The notes beneath the pieces were generated by a model. It saw only the letters and a list, made by a program, of their open reading frames with translations, was not told the origin of the DNA and searched no databases. Below, in pieces: positions 35,934 to 45,610 of a stretch of 64,000 bases of DNA (position 1 is the first letter of the stretch; each line of letters starts with the position of its first letter). The position numbers were made by a program, and so were the translations under genes. Source of the stretch: Herbaspirillum sp. RTI4 (lineage in GTDB: Bacteria; Pseudomonadota; Gammaproteobacteria; Burkholderiales; Burkholderiaceae_D); the NCBI RefSeq assembly GCF_034313965.1, contig NZ_JAVIWQ010000002.1, positions 2,294,001-2,358,000 of the forward strand. Direction: 5' to 3'.

Positions 35934-35936
35934 CGT
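35929..35936. other. Candidate ICE attachment site core (TTTTTCGT)
   Basis: The octamer TTTTTCGT fits TTTTTYRT, which I recall as the target consensus of Tn4371-type integrases. It lies where ICE cargo ends and non-ICE fragments begin. The partner copy would be outside the window, so this is an inference. Confidence 0.35.
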
Positions 35937-36502
35937 CTGATGTGAGCGATAAAACCGCCAATATCACCCCTCGTCTCCCGACTCAAGCGGTTCGCGCTCT
36001 CCAATAGACTCAGACTTTTGTTCTCTTCGTGTATGCGGAGAACGTGCGTCAGCCTGTTCAGCAGGTCGCGCCGGTATGTCGTGGTTTCCGGATTACCTTG
36101 AATAGCGGCCAAGAAGCACGTGAGATTTGTGCTCGAAGCATCTGCCAAATAACGATTGGCGGCTTCCAACAACGTTGGATACTTGGTTGCCTGCGTCGTC
36201 TTCGCGTGCTCACCGCGCTTGGTCGCGGCGCTCAAGATTCCATCCACTGCATTGCAGCACTTCTTAGCGAAGTCGATCGCCAGGCAGAGCCGTTGCTTGA
36301 CCGTCCCGGCGGCTTCGAGCTTCTTTATGAAGCTGAGCAAATCCTTGCCTTCAACCTCCTCGATACTGGAAAATTTTCCAGCAAGCGACTGTGCCAGTTT
36401 GTGGGTCTTGTTCTTGGATTGCTGATTGCCTGAATAGATGGCGATCACCGCATCTTCATGATCCAGAAATGCATAAAAGAAGTTGACACGCGCTCGATTC
36501 GT

Positions 36503-36727
36503 AAAGTCCGTCAGGTCATGCAGCAAAGCATGCGCCTGCGTCACATCATGTGTATTGGCTGCAGTCGTCGTGACGGTGTGCACCAAGCCAGACTCGGCGT
36601 CCACGCCAATGTGGGCCTTCATGCCAAAGTGCCATTGGTTGCCCTTCTTGGTCTGATGCATTTCAGGGCCGCGCTCACCTGTGCTGTTCTTGGTGGAGCT
36701 GGGCGCAGCAATCAAAGTGGCGTCTCT
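36503..36727 (-). mobile_element. Fragment of an IS5-type transposase gene
   Basis: About 75 codons match the central DDE region of IS5-family transposases: [42 protein letters not shown] and [12 protein letters not shown]. The N-terminal third and the C-terminal half are gone. On one side the frame runs on into the helicase-like fragment; on the other side it abuts the efflux lipoprotein fragment. No terminal inverted repeats are seen, so the copy cannot move. Confidence 0.85.
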
Positions 36728-36728
36728 C

Positions 36729-37075
36729 TTCGCGACCGCAGCCGCTATTCTGGTGGCGGGTTGCTCCTTACCGCCGACCTATGAACGCCCCGATGCGCCT
36801 GTCGCTACCTCTTTCCCTGCCGGAGGGGTGTACGACGCGCAACCAGACCGCGCTGCTGCCACCAGCAATGGTGGCAGCGCCGATGGTCAGGCCGCTGTTG
36901 ATATAGGCTGGCGCAATTTTTTCTCCGATGCACGCCTGCAAAGGATAGAAGAACTTGCATTGAAAAATAATCGCGATCTGCGCGTCTCCATGCTGAATGT
37001 GGAAGCCGCGCAGGCGCGATATCAGATCACGCGTGCCGGGCTGTTTCCGTCGGTCGGTGCCAGCGGATCAAAAGA
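36729..37075 (+). pseudogene. Truncated outer-membrane efflux lipoprotein (OprM/NodT type)
   Basis: The frame from 36729 reads [26 protein letters not shown], a lipoprotein signal with the AGC lipobox and the start of an RND-type outer-membrane factor. It continues with WRNFFSDARLQRIEELALKNNRDLRV and ends after RAGLFPSVGASGS, about 110 codons into a protein that is normally near 480 long. Its original start is lost to the IS5 fragment and its end to an unknown deletion. It cannot make a channel. Confidence 0.8.
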
Positions 37076-37122
37076 CAGGCAGGGGTGGCTCAGGTGCAGC
37101 CCTGAATTGAAGGCGCGAACAT

Positions 37123-37158
37123 AAAAAAAGAGGCCGCAGTCGTTCAACTGATGCCTCT
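37123..37158 (-). terminator. Rho-independent terminator downstream of the porin
   Basis: On the minus strand AGAGGC and GCCTCT pair around an 18-base loop and are followed by a run of T residues. It starts about 80 bases after the porin stop codon. Confidence 0.65.
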
Positions 37159-37236
37159 AGTCCAAAAATTATGACGAGAATGGAAGAGTCTGCCGCACCG
37201 AGATTGCCGGGAGCAGTCGCTTAAACCAGAACTCCC

Positions 37237-38319
37237 TTAGAACGAATGGCTGATGCCAGCATAACCACCGCTCTGGGCATGCCCGGGCAAGGGATTGTCA
37301 TACTCAGTGCCGAAATTCGCTTTGCCCTTGTTGTGTACCGTACCTATGCTCGCGTATAACAATGTTCGTTTCGAAAGGTTATAGTTAGCGCCGACCAAAA
37401 ACAGGTTGGCGCTGCCGGCGTCATTATTGAGCTTGCTATGGTAAGCAGCACCGATCAAGGTCAATGCTGGCGTTATTGTGTAGTTGAGGCCGACCCAGTA
37501 ATGATTGAGTTTGTTGGGATCAGTCGGTGCTAAGGTGTTCGGTGCTGAAATATTTTCATATCCGGCAAATAGTTTTAGTTTGTCCACCGTGTAAGTTCCG
37601 CCCAGGATCCAATCTTTGGAAGCCGTATAGAGGTTCGTGTATTTGCCGTTGGTGTCACGAATCACGTCATATATGCCACGCAGTTCAAGGTCGCCGTTAG
37701 TGTAGAGCAGAGAGATGCCATCTTTCCGACCGGCAGTGGTTGAGCCCGCCTGTTCACCCAGGCCGGTTTGCACGGTGGCGTTAAAACCGGACCAAGTGGG
37801 TGTTTGATATTCGATTACGTTGTCAGCACCTGGCCAGTTACGGCCGCTGACTAAGCTAGCCGACCCCATCCATTGCTGTCCGGTAGGATCGAGATACCAA
37901 ACGTCGTTGACGATGAACAAATTTTTACCGAGCTTGACCGAGCCGAGACCGCCGTTGAGCCCTACATAAGAGCGCCGATTAAACAAGGCGCCACCGTTAA
38001 GCGAACCTTTGGTAGCGTCAAAGCCGGCTTCCAGCAAGAAAAGAGCACTCATCCCGCCACCCAGATCTTCAACGCCCTTGAAGCCGATCATGCTGGTGCC
38101 CCACTGATTACCGGATGCCCCCATTTTGCTGCCGGTTTGTCCGGTCAGATTCCCATTGGCGTCTTTCAGTGCAACACCAGTTTGAAAATCGACGCCAGCG
38201 TCAATCCGGCCATAGATGGTCACATTGGTCTGTGCTTGTGCCTGAGTACAGATGGCACCGATCATCATGGTGGTTACCGCTATCCCCAGGCAATGCAATT
38301 TGGTATTTTTTTGTTTCAC
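37237..38319 (-). CDS. General porin (OmpC/Burkholderiales porin type)
   Basis: This is an outer-membrane trimeric porin for small solutes. The 360-residue protein has a signal peptide cleaved after AQAQA (about residue 29), then NVTIYGRIDAGVDFQTG as the first strand, the GMSALFLLEAGFDATKG and RRSYVGLNGGLGSVKLG blocks, and it ends in Phe, the signal for barrel assembly. It belongs to the Gram-negative porin_4 group. It lies next to the sugar genes, and a promoter with the shared TCATATA box lies 440 bases upstream, so sugar uptake across the outer membrane is a likely role. Confidence 0.92.
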   Translation of the reverse strand: MKQKNTKLHCLGIAVTTMMIGAICTQAQAQTNVTIYGRIDAGVDFQTGVALKDANGNLTGQTGSKMGASGNQWGTSMIGFKGVEDLGGGMSALFLLEAGFDATKGSLNGGALFNRRSYVGLNGGLGSVKLGKNLFIVNDVWYLDPTGQQWMGSASLVSGRNWPGADNVIEYQTPTWSGFNATVQTGLGEQAGSTTAGRKDGISLLYTNGDLELRGIYDVIRDTNGKYTNLYTASKDWILGGTYTVDKLKLFAGYENISAPNTLAPTDPNKLNHYWVGLNYTITPALTLIGAAYHSKLNNDAGSANLFLVGANYNLSKRTLLYASIGTVHNKGKANFGTEYDNPLPGHAQSGGYAGISHSF

Positions 38320-38892
38320 GTTGGCTCTCCTCTTATAGTTTAATTTTTATCATTTTTGATTCTTCTCAATTTTTATCGCAGAGATAAAAACCAAGCCTTC
38401 TTTCGAAGCTTAGCGAGAGGACGGTGGCATTAACTCGTTGCGATAAGTGACGATAACGGGCGTCGTCGATATCACATTCCAGGTCAATTCCCCTGCCATC
38501 TCAATGCGGTGCGTCTTCAATCTGATCGGTGCGCTCAGCGTGCTCATCGCGCATCAAGTGCATAGCGTGTCAATGCGCGCGATACGAAGCGCATCACTGC
38601 ATTCCACGTGGTATGACGTGGCTTCAATGCCTGAGAGCTGGTGGTAAGGCGTTATGCCGACAACGACGAGATGCTAAGTCGGGGCGATTTACTGTGGCTT
38701 ACTTTGTGCCAGCCTCGTTGGTTTATCTGGGAATTTTCGGAGGGAGGATTTTGATGTACTTTATGTCAAGTTATGCGATCTGTCAATATATGATATTCAG
38801 TACCATTATATGGGATTTAATTTTCAGTTAATTGGTAGCAAGTGACCTGAAAGAGTATCGGGCCTCCAGATTGTTCGGGACGTCATCCCTCA
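38320..38892. other. Long leader/intergenic region upstream of the porin
   Basis: 573 bases with no supported gene. It holds a sigma-70-like promoter at 38758-38786 directed at the porin, which leaves a leader of about 430 bases. A small RNA or short ORF in the leader cannot be excluded. Confidence 0.5.
38758..38798 (-). promoter_or_regulatory. Promoter with shared TCATATA box, porin side
   Basis: On the minus strand TTGACA (38786-38781) and TAAAGT (38763-38758) are separated by 17 bases. Directly upstream is ATATCATATA, so the block reads ATCATATATTGACA, which is shared with the dgoD and dgoK promoters. Confidence 0.65.
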
Positions 38893-39936
38893 TCAACCAC
38901 GCTCTGATAATCGATAAATAATGGTTCGGAAATACGGTTGTGATGGACTTACTGTCGCGGAGGGCCACTCCGGATGATTGACGCAATCCGGGAAATTTTG
39001 TGGCTCGATACACAATCCGGAGCAAGCTTTATACCGACCAAAAGTCTGCTCTCTGGAAAGAGAAAATCCGTTGTAAACAATGATGCCCGGAGCATCGGTA
39101 CCCACGCTCAGCAGCCACGAAGATGTTGGAGCGCTAACCTTTACCAATCTATGCATGGGATCGCGTTGGGGGTTCACAAAGGTAGTGTTGAGCCAGCCAT
39201 TGGGCCTGCGTGGCACCTGATCGGATAAGGCGCGCGGCCGGCGAAAATCGAAACCTGTGCCTTCGACATCCAGCACCGCACCTGAAGGAATAAAATCACC
39301 GCGATCATGCAAGTACTGGTCCGCAGAAATGTGCAAGTGGTGATCCATGATGCTTGGCAAGGGCAATTCACTTGCTGCCATCGAGGCGCCATGCAGATTG
39401 AAATAGGCATGGTTAGTGGTATTGATGATCGTGTCCTGCGAGCAAATAGCGCGGTGCACGATGCGCAATTGATCTTCTGATTCCAGTTCATAACGCACTG
39501 TCATATCCACAGCACCTGGATAGCCCTGGTCCCCATCCGGCGAATGTAAACTGAACTCAACGCTATGCGAGTCGCTTTGTTTCAGGTGCCACAGACATTG
39601 ACCAAATCCCTGCGTGCCACCGTGAAGATGGTTTTTTCCGTCTTCATTCCGCTCCAGATGTATCGTTGTTCCGTTCAGTCGAAATTCACCGCTGGCGATA
39701 CGGTTGGCAAATCGCCCGATAGTCGCTCCCATTGCGACTGTATCCGCCAGGGCGCACCGAGGATCCGGATAGAAAAGACACAGATCTATCCACTCACCAT
39801 CGCGATTGAGACGACGCCAGCGTTCGATGCGCGCACCGACATTGAGAAAGCTCAGCCAGACATGTGAACCGCGCAGATGCATGCGAAACAAACCAGGGGC
39901 AAGCGACTCCAGTGATTCATGCCAAATTTGCATCAT
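38893..39936 (-). CDS. galM: Aldose 1-epimerase (galactose mutarotase)
   Basis: The enzyme interconverts alpha and beta anomers of aldoses such as D-galactose or L-arabinose, and so supplies the anomer used by the dehydrogenase. The product of about 347 residues has GATIGRFANRI (about 68-78), NHLHGG and TNHAYFNLHG (catalytic His region), the conserved YNGFSLSREQ-like C-terminal region with a Glu, and PQNFPDCVNHPEWP at the end. The start at 39936 (or 39933) is used because the longer frame overlaps the upstream lactonase gene; AAGGGC lies before it. It is the last gene of a minus-strand unit. Confidence 0.9.
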   Translation of the reverse strand: MMQIWHESLESLAPGLFRMHLRGSHVWLSFLNVGARIERWRRLNRDGEWIDLCLFYPDPRCALADTVAMGATIGRFANRIASGEFRLNGTTIHLERNEDGKNHLHGGTQGFGQCLWHLKQSDSHSVEFSLHSPDGDQGYPGAVDMTVRYELESEDQLRIVHRAICSQDTIINTTNHAYFNLHGASMAASELPLPSIMDHHLHISADQYLHDRGDFIPSGAVLDVEGTGFDFRRPRALSDQVPRRPNGWLNTTFVNPQRDPMHRLVKVSAPTSSWLLSVGTDAPGIIVYNGFSLSREQTFGRYKACSGLCIEPQNFPDCVNHPEWPSATVSPSQPYFRTIIYRLSERG

Positions 39937-39955
39937 CAGCTTGCCCTTGTTTTGG

Positions 39956-40855
39956 TCATGAAATGAGGCCGTTGAAGCGTGCTTCTGGTAAGCCGTGTAC
40001 ATCATCCAACCGGGTATGAAACAACCCTCCGGCCAAGGGCTGATCGGCAAGCTGAGTGAGCGTAAGCGCTTCCCGCGCAGTCGTCACAAACAGTTGGTTC
40101 AGCCGGGCGCCGCCAAGGCAGACGCAGCTAGGCTGCGATATCGAAAGTTGCAGCATGCGTTCGACGCTGCCGTCTGGCGCATAACGCACCACGCGAGCGC
40201 CACCCCATTGCGCGCTCCACAGAAATCCGTCGGCGTCGATGATGGCCCCGTCAGGCGCAGCAGAGCCGGGACTGAGATCGGCAAACACGCGGATAGGGGT
40301 GGTGTCCCCGCGTGCGTAACCATCCCAGCGGTAGATGATTTTTTCGACCGAGTCGCAAAATAGCATCGCGCTGCCATCGGGACTGAAACAAATACTGTTG
40401 GCGATGGCAATTTTCGGTAAGGGCAGACGCTCCAGTGTCAGATCGGGATGGAGTCGATAAAAACTGCCGATTGCTTCTTTGCTGGCTCGCTCATCCATGG
40501 TGCCGAACACGAAGCCGCCTTGACGGTCACAACGGCCGTCATTGACTCGCGTCATCGCCAGGTCGGATTCGACGTCGCAGATAGCGCTCACAGTGTCGGT
40601 CAGCAGATTGAAAAATGCCAGGCGCGATGCCAGGCCGATCAGCAGAATATGTTCATCTTGCGTGAACGCAAAGCACGACAATCTCTCCGGCATGCTCCAT
40701 ACGCGGGAGGTGCCGTTCTCCGGCGAATAACTATGCAGCCGCTGCGCAGGAATATCGGTCCAGAAGACGCGATGACTGCGTTCACACCACAGCACGTTTT
40801 CTCCCAGAATATTCTGCGCATCAATCAGTAGTTCAAGTTGAGTCGCCCCGTTCAT
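39956..40855 (-). CDS. SMP-30/gluconolactonase-family sugar lactonase
   Basis: The enzyme hydrolyses an aldonolactone, here probably D-galactono- or L-arabinono-lactone, to the open acid. The 299-residue protein is a six-bladed beta-propeller of the SMP-30/Gnl/Cgr1 type. Its metal ligands are recognisable: Glu19 (LGENVLW), Asn in RVNDGRCD, Asn in ANSICFSPDG and Asp in PDGAIIDADG. It lies between the SDR dehydrogenase and the mutarotase, so three consecutive steps of an oxidative pathway are adjacent. Confidence 0.92.
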   Translation of the reverse strand: MNGATQLELLIDAQNILGENVLWCERSHRVFWTDIPAQRLHSYSPENGTSRVWSMPERLSCFAFTQDEHILLIGLASRLAFFNLLTDTVSAICDVESDLAMTRVNDGRCDRQGGFVFGTMDERASKEAIGSFYRLHPDLTLERLPLPKIAIANSICFSPDGSAMLFCDSVEKIIYRWDGYARGDTTPIRVFADLSPGSAAPDGAIIDADGFLWSAQWGGARVVRYAPDGSVERMLQLSISQPSCVCLGGARLNQLFVTTAREALTLTQLADQPLAGGLFHTRLDDVHGLPEARFNGLIS

Positions 40856-40988
40856 ATAAATCCTTGTGTAGTAAGAGCAGCTTTTCCGAGAGGATTTTCA
40901 GTACAGGAAGCTCTGAATTTCTTCATCCATCCCAACTGGCTCAGACGTCAACATCGGATGGAGGCGCGTGTGGCTGTAGTCAGTCGTT

Positions 40989-41765
40989 TCAGTCGTGATA
41001 AAGAACCGATCGCCCGCCATCCACGACAAGGGTAATGGCATTGATGAATGGCGCCTCATCAGACGCGAGAAATACGGCCGTCATGCCGATTTCCTCGGGA
41101 CGTCCGATGCGCTTGGGGGGCAGCAGATCGCAGGTGGCTTGGCGGGCAGCAACCGGATCGGGAAAACTGTTCCAGTAATCGATATTGAGCCGCGTTTCGA
41201 TATAACCTGGCGCAATCGCATTGACGCGCACACCGCGGGCCGCATATTCCAGCGCCAGGGCGCGGGTCAGGCCAATCACGCCATGCTTGGCCACCGGATA
41301 GGGAAAGCAGCCGGGAATAATGGAAAAGGAATGGGTAGATGCCATATTGATAATGCTGCCGCCGCCACCGTCAAGCATGGCGGGCAAAACCGCCTGACAA
41401 CAATGCCACACCCCATCCAGATCAACCGACATGCATAACTTCCAGTCATCCAGGGTGGCTTTTAAAGGTTCGCGAAAAACGTTGATACCCGCGTTGTTGA
41501 CCAGGACATCAATGCGTCCAAACCGCGCCAGAGTTTCTGCCACCATGGCCTGAATCGAATCGATCTGCGTCACATCGGTGTGAACAAATAAGGCGGCAGT
41601 ACCTTGCGCGGCGAGTTCGCGTGCCTTGGCTGCCCCCAGAGCTTGATCCAGCTCGGCAATCACCAGACTGGCACCTTCCCTTGCAAAGCAATCCGCTACT
41701 GCGGCCCCAATGCCTTGGCCGGCGCCGGTGACGATACAAATTTTTCCTTGAAGTCGATACGTCAT
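40989..41765 (-). CDS. SDR-family sugar dehydrogenase
   Basis: This short-chain dehydrogenase probably oxidises D-galactose and/or L-arabinose at C1 to the lactone with NAD(P)+. From the ATG at 41765 it has 258 residues, with TGAGQGIG (about 12-19) as cofactor loop, NNAG (about 88-91) and the catalytic Ser, Tyr and Lys (STHS, then YPVAK near 154-158). The substrate is inferred from the adjacent lactonase, mutarotase and AraFGH importer. A longer upstream frame has no family support. Confidence 0.88.
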   Translation of the reverse strand: MTYRLQGKICIVTGAGQGIGAAVADCFAREGASLVIAELDQALGAAKARELAAQGTAALFVHTDVTQIDSIQAMVAETLARFGRIDVLVNNAGINVFREPLKATLDDWKLCMSVDLDGVWHCCQAVLPAMLDGGGGSIINMASTHSFSIIPGCFPYPVAKHGVIGLTRALALEYAARGVRVNAIAPGYIETRLNIDYWNSFPDPVAARQATCDLLPPKRIGRPEEIGMTAVFLASDEAPFINAITLVVDGGRSVLYHD

Positions 41766-41907
41766 ATTTATCCCGTTTAAATGTTCGTTAAATGGTCGCT
41801 GAATGTTTGCTAAAACAAGCGAGAATGTCGGTCTATTTTGAGGCAGGCCACTTCCGCTTACTGCCAGCAGACCGATCCGTTGGCAGAAAATCGGCATTTG
41901 CAATGAC

Positions 41908-42855
41908 TTACTCCCTGCGGCTCTTGAGCTGGTCCACCAACACGGCCAATAACAAGATCGTGCCTCGCACCACATATTGATAAAAGGAATCCACATTTAG
42001 CAGACTCATGACGTTCTCCACCGTACCCATGATGAGAACCCCCACCACCACGCCACTGATAGTGGCGCGTCCACCCATCAGCGAAACTCCTCCCAGCACA
42101 CAGGCCGAGATCACACTAAGTTCAAAACCTTGCGCTGCATTAGGTTGGCCACTCGTAATCCGCGAAGCCAGAATGACCCCTGCCAAACCGGCTACCGCGC
42201 CCTGAATCAAAAAGATATAGACACGCGTTTTCGCCACGTTGACGCCCGCTAAGCGCGAAGCTTCGGGATTCCCGCCTATGGCGAGGGTATTGCGCCCGTA
42301 CACCGTCTTGTTCAACATCACGCCGAACATGACAAAACACAGCACCGTGATCCAGATCGGGGTAGGGACGCCCAATAGCATGCTCGTGCCAAGTGCGAAA
42401 AAACTCTCGTTGGTCACGCCAACGGCCTGTCCGCCGGAGGCAATGAAGGCCATGCCGCGGACGATTTGCATGGTCGCCAAGGTCGTAATCAAGGCATTGA
42501 TACGCAGATAGGAGATCACGGCACCGTTGAACCAACCGATCATCGCTCCGCATGCCACACTGGCCACAATACCGATGGCGATGCTGTCTGTTTTATTGAG
42601 GACCATCGCGCACACGACGCCCGCACATGCCACGGTGGAACCAATCGACAGATCGAAGTCACGCGAGGCCAGACAAAACATCATGGTGCAGGCGAGCATG
42701 CCAATTTGCGATACGGAAAGTCCTAGTCCAATGATGTTTTGCCGTGAAAAGAAATACGGCACGGTCAAGGACAAAGCGACGAACATCACGACAAAGATAA
42801 CAATCAGGCTGTAGTCTGCGACCAGACGTCGCATTAATGATGGCTGGGTATTCAT
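41908..42855 (-). CDS. araH: L-arabinose-type ABC transporter permease
   Basis: This is the membrane component of an AraFGH/RbsC-type sugar importer. The 315-residue protein has eight to ten hydrophobic segments and family blocks such as [33 protein letters not shown] and [13 protein letters not shown] (EAA-like loop). It overlaps the ATPase gene by four bases. Together with AraG and AraF it forms a complete importer for a pentose or galactose. Confidence 0.92.
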   Translation of the reverse strand: MNTQPSLMRRLVADYSLIVIFVVMFVALSLTVPYFFSRQNIIGLGLSVSQIGMLACTMMFCLASRDFDLSIGSTVACAGVVCAMVLNKTDSIAIGIVASVACGAMIGWFNGAVISYLRINALITTLATMQIVRGMAFIASGGQAVGVTNESFFALGTSMLLGVPTPIWITVLCFVMFGVMLNKTVYGRNTLAIGGNPEASRLAGVNVAKTRVYIFLIQGAVAGLAGVILASRITSGQPNAAQGFELSVISACVLGGVSLMGGRATISGVVVGVLIMGTVENVMSLLNVDSFYQYVVRGTILLLAVLVDQLKSRRE

Positions 42856-44393
42856 GTTCTCTTACTTTCCAATGTGTGATCGGTAGCGTGTGAATCGATA
42901 GCGCTCTTGGGCAAAGCCATTTCAAGCACCGTGTTTTTATTGGCCGCATCGTGGCTGACTTCACCCACAATCTGACCCTGGCACATCACCACAATGCGGT
43001 CTGACACGCCAAGGACCTCTGGTAATTCACTCGACACCATTACGATGCTGCAACCCTTGCGGGCCAACTCGTACATCACGGCGTAAATTTCATGTTTGGC
43101 TCCGACGTCGATGCCGCGAGTGGGTTCGTCCATGATGATGACTTTGACCTCCGGTTCGGCCAGCCAGCGCGACAGAATGGCCTTTTGCTGATTGCCGCCC
43201 GACAAAAAACGAATTTCCTGATCCCGGTTCGGCGTTTTAATTTTCAGTAACTCAATAAACCGGTCTGCTATAGCGGCTTCTTTTTTGTCGTCGACGAAAA
43301 ATCGGAATTTGCGATGATGACGTCGCACGCTCATATTGATGTTCTCCGAAACCGAACTTCCGCGCACAATGCCTTCTTCTTTTCTATCCTCGGGGCAAAA
43401 CACCATCCCTTTGGCAATCGAGTTTTGAATGTCCGATTGGAGTAACTCCTGATTGTCGAGAACAATTTTCCCCGCATGCAGTTTGTCTGCCCCATACACC
43501 AGCTTCATCAATTCGCTTCGGCCTGCTCCCACCAAACCAAAAAAACCGAGAATTTCGCCTTGATGAACTTCAAAGCTCAATGGCCGTGGTACGGACTTGC
43601 CCTGCACGTTCTCGACCTTCAGAATCTGCTGACCCAAGGGGCGAGGCTGATAATCGTAGATGTCGACAATTTCACGGCCCACCATCTGGTTGATCAACTC
43701 GTGCTGATCAACCTGCTCCAATGAGGGGTAGGACACCACTTTACGTCCGTCCCTGAGTACAGTGCAGCTGTCGCACAAACGATAGATCTCTTCCAGGCGG
43801 TGAGAGATATAAATCAAGGCCTTGTTCTTGTGCTTCAGGTCATCTACTAGGCGAAACAGTATGTCGGTTTCGCGGTGAGAGAGGCTGCTGGTGGGTTCGT
43901 CCAGAGCGATGACTTTGGCATCACGCATCAATGCCTTGCAAATCTCCACCATCTGTCGCTGCGCAATGGACAGATCGCGTAACTTCGCACGCGGATCGAT
44001 ATCCACACCCATCCGCGCTAATTCCGACCTGACCAATTCGAGGGCAGAGGAATCACGCAGAAAGCCAAACTTGGAAATGAAATGACCCAGCATGAGGTTG
44101 TCGGCCACCGACATGTCGGGAATGTATTGGAGTTCCTGATGGATGATCGCAATCCCGGCAGCAATGGAATCGCTGGCGCGGTGGAAGATCTGTTCCTGGC
44201 CCCCGATCAAAATTTGACCGGAAGAGGGCGTGTATTGACCACCGAGTATTTTTAGCAGCGTGGATTTTCCAGCGCCGTTTTCGCCCATGAGTCCATGGAC
44301 TTGTCCTCCGGCGACCTCAAACGAAACGCCGTCCAGCGCTTTCACACCAGGAAAGGTTTTGCTGATGGATGAAAATTGCAGATAGGTGCTCAC
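42852..44393 (-). CDS. araG: L-arabinose-type ABC transporter ATP-binding protein
   Basis: AraG-type proteins have two fused nucleotide-binding domains and power import. The 513-residue protein shows Walker [12 protein letters not shown] at about 37-47, a first Walker [13 protein letters not shown], a second signature [15 protein letters not shown] and [19 protein letters not shown] in the second domain. Close similarity to E. coli AraG is evident in [16 protein letters not shown] and [11 protein letters not shown] hairpin element lies between it and araF. Confidence 0.94.
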   Translation of the reverse strand: MSTYLQFSSISKTFPGVKALDGVSFEVAGGQVHGLMGENGAGKSTLLKILGGQYTPSSGQILIGGQEQIFHRASDSIAAGIAIIHQELQYIPDMSVADNLMLGHFISKFGFLRDSSALELVRSELARMGVDIDPRAKLRDLSIAQRQMVEICKALMRDAKVIALDEPTSSLSHRETDILFRLVDDLKHKNKALIYISHRLEEIYRLCDSCTVLRDGRKVVSYPSLEQVDQHELINQMVGREIVDIYDYQPRPLGQQILKVENVQGKSVPRPLSFEVHQGEILGFFGLVGAGRSELMKLVYGADKLHAGKIVLDNQELLQSDIQNSIAKGMVFCPEDRKEEGIVRGSSVSENINMSVRRHHRKFRFFVDDKKEAAIADRFIELLKIKTPNRDQEIRFLSGGNQQKAILSRWLAEPEVKVIIMDEPTRGIDVGAKHEIYAVMYELARKGCSIVMVSSELPEVLGVSDRIVVMCQGQIVGEVSHDAANKNTVLEMALPKSAIDSHATDHTLESKRT

Positions 44394-44432
44394 GGGTAGT
44401 CTCCTCGCGCAGGGCGATCTGCTGTGGTTGAT

Positions 44433-44530
44433 CAGGACTTACGCAAAAAGCCGCAGGTGTTGGTATCGCCTTGCCTAGCCACATCGCCGCACGGACTGCG
44501 GCGATGTGGCTAGGGCCTGTTGCGTAAGTC
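44433..44530. repeat. MITE-like hairpin element between araF and araG (copy 1)
   Basis: Terminal inverted repeats GACTTACGCAA (44436-44446) and TTGCGTAAGTC (44520-44530) enclose a perfect 17-base stem, CCTAGCCACATCGCCGC (44474-44490) with its complement at 44498-44514. A degenerate copy is at 49.7 kb. In the transcript the hairpin lies just after araF, where it could protect the araF message or weaken read-through into araG. Confidence 0.7.
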
Positions 44531-44620
44531 TGATGATGAAGCGCTGCGCCAACCGTCTGAGCGATTCTGGCGCAGTCTGTCTTCTGCTGGCAGACGGGCA
44601 GAAGCCCGCCTGCGTATGGC

Positions 44621-45610
44621 CTAAAGACCCATTTCTGCTTTGATTTCTTTTTGATTGTTGCGATACATGACGGTACCGCTGGTCAGGGTAAGGGCTGGCG
44701 GGACTTTGCCGTTTTTGACCCATTCGTACATGTTCATCGCTGTTTCGTAGCCATGACGTTTAGGGCTGAGCAGAACCGTACCCACGAAGCCTGTCGCTTC
44801 TTTTTTCGCAAACTCGCTGAGGGCTGAGGCGCTGCCACCTATGCCAATCGCAATCATGCTGTCTGCCTTGATGCCCTGGCCTTCAGCGGCGCGCACGGCA
44901 CCTAAAGCCGCTTCATCGTTCAAGCCAAAAGCTAGCCACTTTTTGAATTTCTGATTTTTCAGTAAGGCAGTGCTACCGGCGTTAAAGGCACTCTCGGTAT
45001 CCGTCTTCGCTTGCGGGGCACTGATTACGTTCGCCGTTGGAAAGCCGGCGGCCTTCAGCGCTGCAAGAACGCCGTCGGTACGCTCTTTTGCAGTAGGAAG
45101 TTCGTCAAACGAAATGCGTAATGCGCCAACTTCATTCATATTCCATTTGCGCACTTTCATCTCTGCCACCAGACCCGCGCCTAGCTGTTTGCCGATTTCA
45201 AACGCGGAAATGCCCATATGCGGCACACTTTCTATGGGCTTACCTTTGCCGTCAATCAGGCGATCGTCGACGGTGGAGAACTTAAGCTTGAGTTGTTTGG
45301 CCTTGGCAGCAATCGCTGTGCCTAACTTGACGTCCGGCACGCAAATCACAAAACCTTGTGCCTGCTGTGCTGCCAGGTTATCAATGGCGCTCATCACTTT
45401 TTCGCCATTCGGGACACCAATTTTAATGATGGTAAAACCCTTTTCTTTCGCTGCTTGTTCTGCAAAACGCCACTCGTCCTGAAACCAGCCTTCTTCAGGC
45501 ATTTTGACCAGGAAGCCGATCTTGATGTCTTCCGCTATTGCACCATGACTACTCAGTGCTATTGCGGCAAAGCCCAGCGTGGCAATCGTTTTTCGAATTA
45601 TAGTTTTCAT
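44621..45610 (-). CDS. araF: L-arabinose-type periplasmic binding protein
   Basis: AraF-type proteins capture L-arabinose, and also D-galactose with lower affinity, in the periplasm. The 329-residue protein has a signal peptide ending near AIA (about residue 26) and then DIKIGFLVKMPEEGWFQDEW, close to mature E. coli AraF. Blocks ESVPHMGISAFEIGKQLG and LAFGLNDEAALGAVRAAEGQG are conserved. It is the first gene of araFGH and is separated from araG by the MITE-like hairpin. It matches AraF clearly better than RbsB or MglB. Confidence 0.92.
   Translation of the reverse strand: MKTIIRKTIATLGFAAIALSSHGAIAEDIKIGFLVKMPEEGWFQDEWRFAEQAAKEKGFTIIKIGVPNGEKVMSAIDNLAAQQAQGFVICVPDVKLGTAIAAKAKQLKLKFSTVDDRLIDGKGKPIESVPHMGISAFEIGKQLGAGLVAEMKVRKWNMNEVGALRISFDELPTAKERTDGVLAALKAAGFPTANVISAPQAKTDTESAFNAGSTALLKNQKFKKWLAFGLNDEAALGAVRAAEGQGIKADSMIAIGIGGSASALSEFAKKEATGFVGTVLLSPKRHGYETAMNMYEWVKNGKVPPALTLTSGTVMYRNNQKEIKAEMGL

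Larger units (their letters stand above)
1..35936. mobile_element. Tn4371-type ICE, continuing left of the window
   Basis: The gene set and order trbI-G-F-L-K-J-E-D-C-B, CopG, traG, then relaxase, TraF, DUF2840, ParA, RepA, AlpA-like, DUF2285, DUF736, ParB and RadC are those known for Tn4371-family elements. Cargo sits at two places, traG/relaxase and outside radC. The right limit given here is a T-tract (TTTTTCGT) that fits the family target TTTTTYRT as I remember it; it is an inference. No tyrosine integrase gene lies between radC and that site, where one is expected. The other end is outside the window. Confidence is high for the family and low for the boundary. Confidence 0.85.
35894..36502 (-). 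pseudogene. Internal fragment resembling an SF1 helicase
   Basis: About 200 codons without start, with patterns such as [51 protein letters not shown] and [19 protein letters not shown]. These recall the region before helicase motif V in some UvrD-like helicases, but neither Walker box nor motif VI is included. Upstream it is joined in frame to an IS5-type transposase piece, and its last codons run through the terminator at 35.91 kb, so the C-terminus is artificial. It does not come from the same gene part as the plus-strand helicase remnant. The identification is weak. Confidence 0.35.

Noticed and set aside
44433..44530. The hairpin between araF and araG as a classical terminator
   Set aside because: The stem is strong, but no T-run follows on the minus strand, and the same layout recurs at 49.7 kb, which fits a repeated element better.
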